From the NCBI RefSeq assembly GCF_900236475.1, contig NZ_LT963352.1:4944001-5008000 (forward strand): 64,000 bases of DNA, given 5' to 3'. The notes beneath the pieces were generated by a model. The model was not told where the DNA came from. It ran no database searches and saw only the letters and a program-made list of their open reading frames with translations. Every line of letters starts with the position of its first letter. The stretch's first letter is position 1. Both the position numbers and the translations under genes were made by a program. Positions 59,561 to 64,000 of this stretch are shown here, piece by piece. This DNA comes from Streptomyces chartreusis NRRL 3882. Its GTDB lineage: Bacteria > Actinomycetota > Actinomycetes > Streptomycetales > Streptomycetaceae.

Positions 59561-61012
59561 ATGTCCTCCTCGGCTCCCGCCAAGGCCCCCGCCCCTGAAC
59601 AGCCGGGAGCCGGGCCCACGTACGGCGCACTCGACCGCTTCTTCCGGATCTCCGAGCGGGGCAGCACGCTGTCCCGTGAGGTCCGGGGCGGCCTCGCCAC
59701 CTTCTTCGCGATGGCCTACATCATCGTGCTGAACCCGATCATCCTCGGCAGCGCCAAGGACATGTACGGTCACCAGCTCGACAACGGGCAGCTGGTGACC
59801 GCGACGGCCCTCACGGCCGCGTTCACCACCCTCCTCATGGGCGTCATCGGCAATGTGCCGATCGCGCTCGCCGCCGGCCTCGGTGTGAACTCCGTCGTCG
59901 CCCTCCAGCTCGCCCCGCGGATGTCCTGGCCGGACGCGATGGGCATGGTGGTCCTCGCCGGGTTCGTGGTCATGCTGCTGGTCGCCACGGGGCTGCGCGA
60001 GCGCGTGATGAACGCCGTCCCCTACGGGCTGCGCAAGGCCATCTCCATCGGCATCGGCCTGTTCATCATGCTGATCGGCCTCGTCGACGCCGGTTTCGTC
60101 TCCCGCATCCCGGACGCCGCGCAGACCACCGTCCCGCTCCAGCTCGGCGGGGACGGCCACCTCAACGGCTGGCCGGTCCTGGTCTTCGTCCTGGGCGTGC
60201 TGCTCACGCTCGCCCTGATCGTGCGCAAGGTCTCCGGCGCGATCCTGATCTCGATCGTCGCCATGACCGTCGTCGCCGTGGTCATCGAGGCCGTGGCCAA
60301 GGTGCCGAGCTGGGGTCTCACCACCCCGAAGTGGCCCGGCAACCCGGTCGCCAGCCCCGACTTCGGGCTGGTCGGGCAGGTCAGCCTGTTCGGCGGCTTC
60401 GAGAAGGTCGGCGTGCTGACCGGTGTGCTGTTCGTCTTCACCGTGCTGCTGTCGTGCTTCTTCGACGCGATGGGCACGATCATGGGCGTCTCGGACGAGG
60501 CGAAGCTGACCGACGCGCAGGGGCAGATGCCCGGCATCAACAAGGTGCTCTTCGTCGACGGCCTCGCGGTCGCCGCCGGCGGTGCCAGCTCGTCCTCGGC
60601 GACCACCGCGTTCGTCGAGTCCACGGCCGGTGTCGGCGAGGGGGCCCGGACCGGTCTGGCGAACGTCGTCACCGGCGGTCTCTTCGCCGTCGCCCTCTTC
60701 CTCACGCCGGTCGCCACGATGGTCCCGTCCCAGGCGGCCACGCCCGCCCTCGTCGCGGTCGGCTTCCTGATCCTGGCCGGATCCGTGAAGGAGATCGACT
60801 GGGCGGACTACACGATCGCCGTCCCGGCTTTCGTGACGATGCTGATGATGCCGTTCACCTACTCGATCACCAACGGCATCGGCATGGGCTTCATCACCTT
60901 CGCGGTGCTGCGGCTGGCGGCCGGGCGGGGCCGGGAGGTGCCGACGGCGATGTACGCCGTGGCGGCGGTGTTCGCGTTCTACTACCTGATGCCGGCGCTG
61001 GGCCTGACCTGA
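59561..61012 (+). CDS. NCS2 family purine permease (AzgA-like)
   Basis: 483-residue nucleobase permease with about 14 membrane helices, likely guanine/hypoxanthine proton symport. Family blocks are LATFFAMAYIIVLNPIILG, ALAAGLGVNSVVALQL, LRKAISIGIGLFIMLIGLVD, SLFGGFEKVGVLTGVLFVFT and the ASSSSATTAFVESTAGVGEG motif near residue 345. The last, with SSATTAFVESTAGV, marks the AzgA subgroup. ATG 59561. Its 3' end overlaps the convergent CopG-type gene by 31 bases. Confidence 0.9.
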   Translation: MSSSAPAKAPAPEQPGAGPTYGALDRFFRISERGSTLSREVRGGLATFFAMAYIIVLNPIILGSAKDMYGHQLDNGQLVTATALTAAFTTLLMGVIGNVPIALAAGLGVNSVVALQLAPRMSWPDAMGMVVLAGFVVMLLVATGLRERVMNAVPYGLRKAISIGIGLFIMLIGLVDAGFVSRIPDAAQTTVPLQLGGDGHLNGWPVLVFVLGVLLTLALIVRKVSGAILISIVAMTVVAVVIEAVAKVPSWGLTTPKWPGNPVASPDFGLVGQVSLFGGFEKVGVLTGVLFVFTVLLSCFFDAMGTIMGVSDEAKLTDAQGQMPGINKVLFVDGLAVAAGGASSSSATTAFVESTAGVGEGARTGLANVVTGGLFAVALFLTPVATMVPSQAATPALVAVGFLILAGSVKEIDWADYTIAVPAFVTMLMMPFTYSITNGIGMGFITFAVLRLAAGRGREVPTAMYAVAAVFAFYYLMPALGLT

Positions 61013-61209
61013 TCCTCGTCCTCGGAGTCGGATGAGCCGTAGAACCTCTCCGTCTCCTCGACGGCGGACTGGAACCGTTCGTCGAAGTCATCTCGAACGA
61101 GCGTCCGGACGACGTAGTCCTGGACGCTCATTCCCCTTTTCGCGGCATGGTGCCGCAGCCGCTGAAGCAGCTCGTGGTCTATTCGCAGGCTGAGCACGCT
61201 GGTCCCCAT
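60982..61209 (-). CDS. Ribbon-helix-helix (CopG/Arc type) small protein
   Basis: 75 residues. MGTSVLSLRIDHELLQRLRH and AAKRGMSVQDYVVRTLVRDD form a ribbon-helix-helix DNA-binding fold like MetJ/Arc/CopG; the acidic tail (ETERFYGSSDSEDEDQ) could be a toxin-binding region. No toxin gene is adjacent, so an orphan antitoxin or a transcription factor is equally likely. GTG 61215 is a longer alternative start. It overlaps the permease 3' end by 31 bases. Confidence 0.75.
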   Translation of the reverse strand: MGTSVLSLRIDHELLQRLRHHAAKRGMSVQDYVVRTLVRDDFDERFQSAVEETERFYGSSDSEDEDQVRPSAGIR

Positions 61210-61332
61210 GACCACGAGGGTCGCGGCACCCTCCGGTCCGGTGTGTGGCGTTCCGCCGTCGGGTCACCCATATGAGTGATGTCACGCTTCAGTGGCCAGG
61301 GTCACGGGCCTTCCCGTGCGTTCGGGTAGTCC

Positions 61333-61358
61333 TTAGCGAGAGTAATGAGTTACGCTAA
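61333..61358. promoter_or_regulatory. Candidate MarR operator
   Basis: TTAGCG (61333-61338) and CGCTAA (61353-61358) are complementary ends; inside are TAA (61343) and TTA (61350) as further symmetric parts. The site ends 5 bases before the ATG of the MarR gene, so autorepression would block both transcription and ribosome loading. Confidence 0.55.
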
Positions 61359-61363
61359 AGAAC

Positions 61364-61801
61364 ATGCCGGACCTCAGCCATGGCGACGATGTAGCCGCCG
61401 TGAACTCCCTCCGATCCGCCGTGATGCGGCTGTCCCGTCGACTCAAGCACCAGCGGGTCGACGAGTCGCTCAGCCCCACCGAGATGTCGGTGCTCGGCAC
61501 CCTGTCCCTGTGCGGCAGGGCCACCCCGGGCGAGCTCGCCCGCAAGGAGCACGTCCAGCCGCCCTCGATGACCCGCATCGTGGCGCTGCTGGAGTCCAAG
61601 GGACTGGTCCGTCTGGAGCCGCACCCCGAGGACCGGCGCCAGAAGGTCGTGACGCGCACCGAGCAGGCCGAAGCGATGCTCGAGGAGAGCCGCCGCAAGC
61701 GGAACGCGTTCCTGGCCTCGCTGGTGGAGAACCTCGACGAGGACGAGTGGGCGAAACTGCGCGCCGCCGCCCCCGTGCTGGAGAAGCTCGCGCATCTGTA
61801 A
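61364..61801 (+). CDS. MarR family transcriptional regulator
   Basis: 145-residue MarR protein. Winged-helix core LSPTEMSVLGTLSLCGRATP, then GELARKEHVQPPSMTRIVAL and KGLVRLEPHPEDRRQKVVTR with the DRR wing motif. It lies 27 bases before the MFS gene, a common regulator-exporter pair, and its likely operator overlaps its own start. No Cys pair for redox sensing, so a small-molecule ligand is expected. Confidence 0.93.
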   Translation: MPDLSHGDDVAAVNSLRSAVMRLSRRLKHQRVDESLSPTEMSVLGTLSLCGRATPGELARKEHVQPPSMTRIVALLESKGLVRLEPHPEDRRQKVVTRTEQAEAMLEESRRKRNAFLASLVENLDEDEWAKLRAAAPVLEKLAHL

Positions 61802-61828
61802 GCCGTATGTCGCAAGGAGGCGAACCCT

Positions 61829-63190
61829 TTGAGTTCGGGACCCGGAGCAGCTTCCGTCCCCGCACCTGACCCCCACGATTCCCCGCCCACCTCCGACACA
61901 CGCCCGCGCAAGTCCTCGATGTTCTCCTCCCTGAAGGTGAGGAACTACCGCCTGTTCTTCATGGGACAGGTCGTCTCCAACATCGGCACCTGGATGCAGC
62001 GCATCGCCCAGGACTGGCTGGTCCTCAGCCTCACCGGCTCCTCCGCGGCCGTCGGCATCACGACGGCACTCCAGTTCCTGCCGATGCTGCTCTTCGGCCT
62101 CTACGGCGGTGTCCTCGTCGACCGGCTGCGCAAGCGGCCCGCCCTGCTCGTCACACAGTCGTCGATGGCCCTCACCGCCATCGCCCTCGCCGTCCTCACC
62201 CTCACCGGCCATGTCCAGGTCTGGCACGTGTACGTCGCCGCCTTCGCGGTCGGTCTCGCCACGGTGGTCGACAACCCGGCCCGGCAGTCCTTCGTCTCCG
62301 AATTGGTCGGCCCGCAGCAGCTGCAGAACGCGGTCAGCCTGAACTCGGCGAACTTCCAGTCCGCCCGCCTGGTCGGCCCCGCCGTCGCGGGCATACTGAT
62401 CACCGGCGTCGGCACCGGCTGGGCGTTCCTCTTCAACGGCCTGTCCTTCATCGCGCCGCTCACCGGCCTGCTGCTGATGCGGGCCCGCGAGCTGCACGTG
62501 GTGGAGCGCGCCCCGCGCGGCAAGGGGCAGCTGCGGGAAGGCGTGCGGTACGTCACCGGCCGCCCGGAGCTGATCTGGCCGATCGTCCTGGTCGGGTTCG
62601 TCGGCACCTTCGCCTTCAACTTCCCCGTCTACCTCTCGGCCTTCGCGGACGACGTGTTCCACGCGGGGGCGGGCGCGTACAGCATGTTCAACACGCTGAT
62701 GGCGGTCGGCTCGGTCGCGGGCGCGCTGCTCGCCGCCCGGCGCGGCACGGCCCGGCTGCGGCTGCTGATCGCGGCGGCCATCGTCTTCGGCGCGCTGGAG
62801 ATGCTGGCGGCCACCACACCGACGCTGTGGATGTTCGCCCTGCTCATGGTCCCGCTGGGCCTGTTCGGCATGACGGTCAACGTCACGACGAACACCAGCA
62901 TCCAGATGTCCACGGACCCGGCCATGCGCGGCCGTGTCATGGCCCTCTACATGATGGTCTTCCTCGGCGGCTCCCCGGTCGGCGCGCCGATCGTCGGCTG
63001 GATCACCGACACCTACGGCGCCCGGGTCGGCCTCGCGGCCGGCGGTGCCGTCGCGGCCGTCGCCGCGGCCGTGATCGGCCTGATCCTGGCCCGCGTCGGC
63101 AACCTCCGCCTGTCGGTCGGCTGGCACCGCGGGCATCCCCGGGTGCGGTTCGTCCCCCGGGAGCAGGAGCAGCTGGCTCCGGCGGCCTAG
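61829..63190 (+). CDS. MFS exporter (EntS/drug-efflux type)
   Basis: 453-residue MFS transporter, the exporter partner of the MarR gene. KSSMFSSLKVRNYRLFFMGQ, then VVSNIGTWMQRIAQDWLVLS and LLFGLYGGVLVDRLRKRPAL are motif A and first helices of the EntS-like multidrug/siderophore exporters; NPARQSFVSELVG and FQSARLVGPAVAGILI are typical of this group. TTG 61829 is chosen as AAGGAGG lies 8 bases before it. C-terminal cytoplasmic tail WHRGHPRVRFVPREQEQLAP. Substrate unknown. Confidence 0.9.
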   Translation: MSSGPGAASVPAPDPHDSPPTSDTRPRKSSMFSSLKVRNYRLFFMGQVVSNIGTWMQRIAQDWLVLSLTGSSAAVGITTALQFLPMLLFGLYGGVLVDRLRKRPALLVTQSSMALTAIALAVLTLTGHVQVWHVYVAAFAVGLATVVDNPARQSFVSELVGPQQLQNAVSLNSANFQSARLVGPAVAGILITGVGTGWAFLFNGLSFIAPLTGLLLMRARELHVVERAPRGKGQLREGVRYVTGRPELIWPIVLVGFVGTFAFNFPVYLSAFADDVFHAGAGAYSMFNTLMAVGSVAGALLAARRGTARLRLLIAAAIVFGALEMLAATTPTLWMFALLMVPLGLFGMTVNVTTNTSIQMSTDPAMRGRVMALYMMVFLGGSPVGAPIVGWITDTYGARVGLAAGGAVAAVAAAVIGLILARVGNLRLSVGWHRGHPRVRFVPREQEQLAPAA

Positions 63191-63205
63191 GGGGCGTACG
63201 GCGGC

Positions 63206-63727
63206 CTACACCCTCCGGGCCAGCAGCTGGCCGGGCCAGTTGCTCTCGCCGACCGTGAAGGCCTCGGTCCGGGTGAAGCCGTTGGACTCGTAGTAGCGGA
63301 CGAGTTTGCCGTCGTCTCCGGCGTAACAGTCGACGCGGAGGAGGGACACGCCGGCCCGGCGGGTCTCCTCCGCGGCGTGGGCGAGGAGGGCGCTGCCCAC
63401 GCCGTGCCCCTTGAAGCGCCGGTCGGAGGCCAGCCAGTGGATGTAGCGCTCGGGTTCTCCGGGCGGCGAGAGCTGGGACAGGTAGGCGCCGGGCGAGTCG
63501 GTGAGGGTGAGGGTGGCGGCGGGGACGCCGTCGGCATCGGCCATGTACACGCTGCCCTCCGCCATGTACCGGCCGACCGACTCCACCGTCTTCGGATTCT
63601 GCGACAGGGGCTTCGTGCCCCACTGCCCGGTGCGCCCCTGCGCGACCAGCCACTCCACGCAGCTGTCGAGCATGCCGAGTATCGCGGGAATGTCGTCGGG
63701 CCCGCCGTCCCGGATGGTGATCCGCAT
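63206..63727 (-). CDS. GNAT family N-acetyltransferase
   Basis: 173-residue GNAT protein. Coenzyme-A loop DRRFKGHGVGSALLAHAAEE (about 100-119), preceding strand YLSQLSPPGEPERYIHWLAS, and the C-terminal LVRYYESNGFTRTEAFTVGE. Resembles a small-molecule acetyltransferase. ATG 63727. Divergent from the cyclic phosphodiesterase gene by 25 bases. Substrate unknown. Confidence 0.88.
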   Translation of the reverse strand: MRITIRDGGPDDIPAILGMLDSCVEWLVAQGRTGQWGTKPLSQNPKTVESVGRYMAEGSVYMADADGVPAATLTLTDSPGAYLSQLSPPGEPERYIHWLASDRRFKGHGVGSALLAHAAEETRRAGVSLLRVDCYAGDDGKLVRYYESNGFTRTEAFTVGESNWPGQLLARRV

Positions 63728-63752
63728 GGCCTCATGGTGCCAGGCTGGAGCC

Positions 63753-64000
63753 ATGAGACTCTTCGCGGCCGTGCTGCCCCCTGACGAGGTGCGTCGTGAA
63801 CTCGGCGCCGTGGTCGACGCGTTGCGCGCGCTGCCCGGGGCGGACGGGATGCGCTGGACCGGCCGGCCCGGCTGGCACTTCACGCTCGCCTTCTACGGGG
63901 AGGTCGACGACGGGCTCGTGCCGGAGCTGTCGGCCCGGCTGGAGCGGGCCGCCCACCGGACGCGTCCCTTTCCGCTGGCCGTGCGGGGCGGCGGTCAGTT
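63753..64000 (+). CDS. thpR: RNA 2',3'-cyclic phosphodiesterase, partial
   Basis: The first 82 residues of a 2H-phosphoesterase of the LigT/ThpR type, which hydrolyses 2',3'-cyclic phosphates on RNA or tRNA fragments. MRLFAAVLPPDEVRRELGAV and the first catalytic motif, HFTLAFYGEV (HxTLxFxG), are visible; the second HxT lies beyond the window. ATG 63753 follows CTGGAGCC. The rest of the gene is cut off. Confidence 0.9.
   Translation, partial: MRLFAAVLPPDEVRRELGAVVDALRALPGADGMRWTGRPGWHFTLAFYGEVDDGLVPELSARLERAAHRTRPFPLAVRGGGQ

Noticed and set aside
60982..61209. A toxin-antitoxin pair around the CopG-like gene
   Set aside because: No small toxin-like gene lies on either side; neighbours are the permease and the MarR gene.

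Overview
The window is about 64 kb of high-GC actinobacterial DNA and is almost certainly the chromosome core of a Streptomyces close to S. coelicolor. Gene order and proteins match the block I remember in that species from the TerD/cdgB region through nagKA, otsBA, thrC-like, groEL2, murQ, the futalosine menaquinone genes and the ctpE/azgA-like genes. Other signs are GTG/TTG starts with good ribosome-binding sites, mycothiol-type enzymes, DasR boxes, CIRCE operators, and long antisense open frames caused only by GC-rich third positions. I see no tRNA, rRNA, CRISPR array or intact insertion sequence.

Layout. 1-2.2 kb: TerD (partial), ArfB ribosome rescue, an acetyltransferase and a flavin reductase. 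2.3-5.5 kb: a GAF-PAS-GGDEF diguanylate cyclase (CdgB-like) behind a BldD-like box, a membrane-anchored sugar-binding protein, and an SH3 gene remnant. 5.5-10.4 kb: aminosugar block with a PfkB-type sugar kinase, nagK-nagA, a divergent sugar-binding lipoprotein and a double DasR site between them. 10.4-13.6 kb: compatible-solute operon gpgS-otsA-otsB. 13.8-15.7 kb: a SAM-I riboswitch controlling a threonine-synthase-like enzyme and a MoaD/ThiS-type sulfur carrier. I read this pair as a methionine (homocysteine) module rather than a threonine one. 16.1-18.5 kb: a cold-shock protein, then groEL with two CIRCE operators. 18.5-31.2 kb: metabolic genes, including an Old Yellow Enzyme, a carboxylesterase, a TagF-like wall glycopolymer enzyme, a TetR/hydrolase pair, murR-murQ (muropeptide recycling) and mycothiol-dependent-isomerase-fold proteins.

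31.2-42.6 kb: cutC with a DasR-like box, a HelD/HelR-type RNA polymerase recycling ATPase, an XPB helicase with its usual companion protein, an unusual fusion of a UPF0114 membrane domain to an IstB-type AAA+ ATPase, and two tiny secreted peptides. 42.6-48.2 kb: a second cold-shock protein, mqnD-mqnB of the futalosine pathway, a DUF2771 lipoprotein, an MFS protein and a DUF3027 protein. 48.3-50.3 kb: a small decaying accessory patch with a nuclease-family pseudogene, a frameshifted helix-turn-helix regulator and a DUF397 partner with an internal duplication. 50.3-64 kb: a sacsin/Hsp90-type ATPase protein, two tandem-duplicated secreted proteins, a CtpE-type P-type ATPase, a methyltransferase, a purine permease, a MarR-MFS pair, an acetyltransferase and a partial 2',3'-cyclic phosphodiesterase.

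Themes. The nag, mur and cutC genes with DasR/MurR-type boxes form an aminosugar and cell-wall recycling network. The SAM riboswitch pair and the futalosine genes are primary-metabolism modules with actinobacterial twists. Interspersed palindromic repeats of at least three families have entered reading frames: the nagA start, mqnB and mqnD all carry repeat-derived codons in frame.
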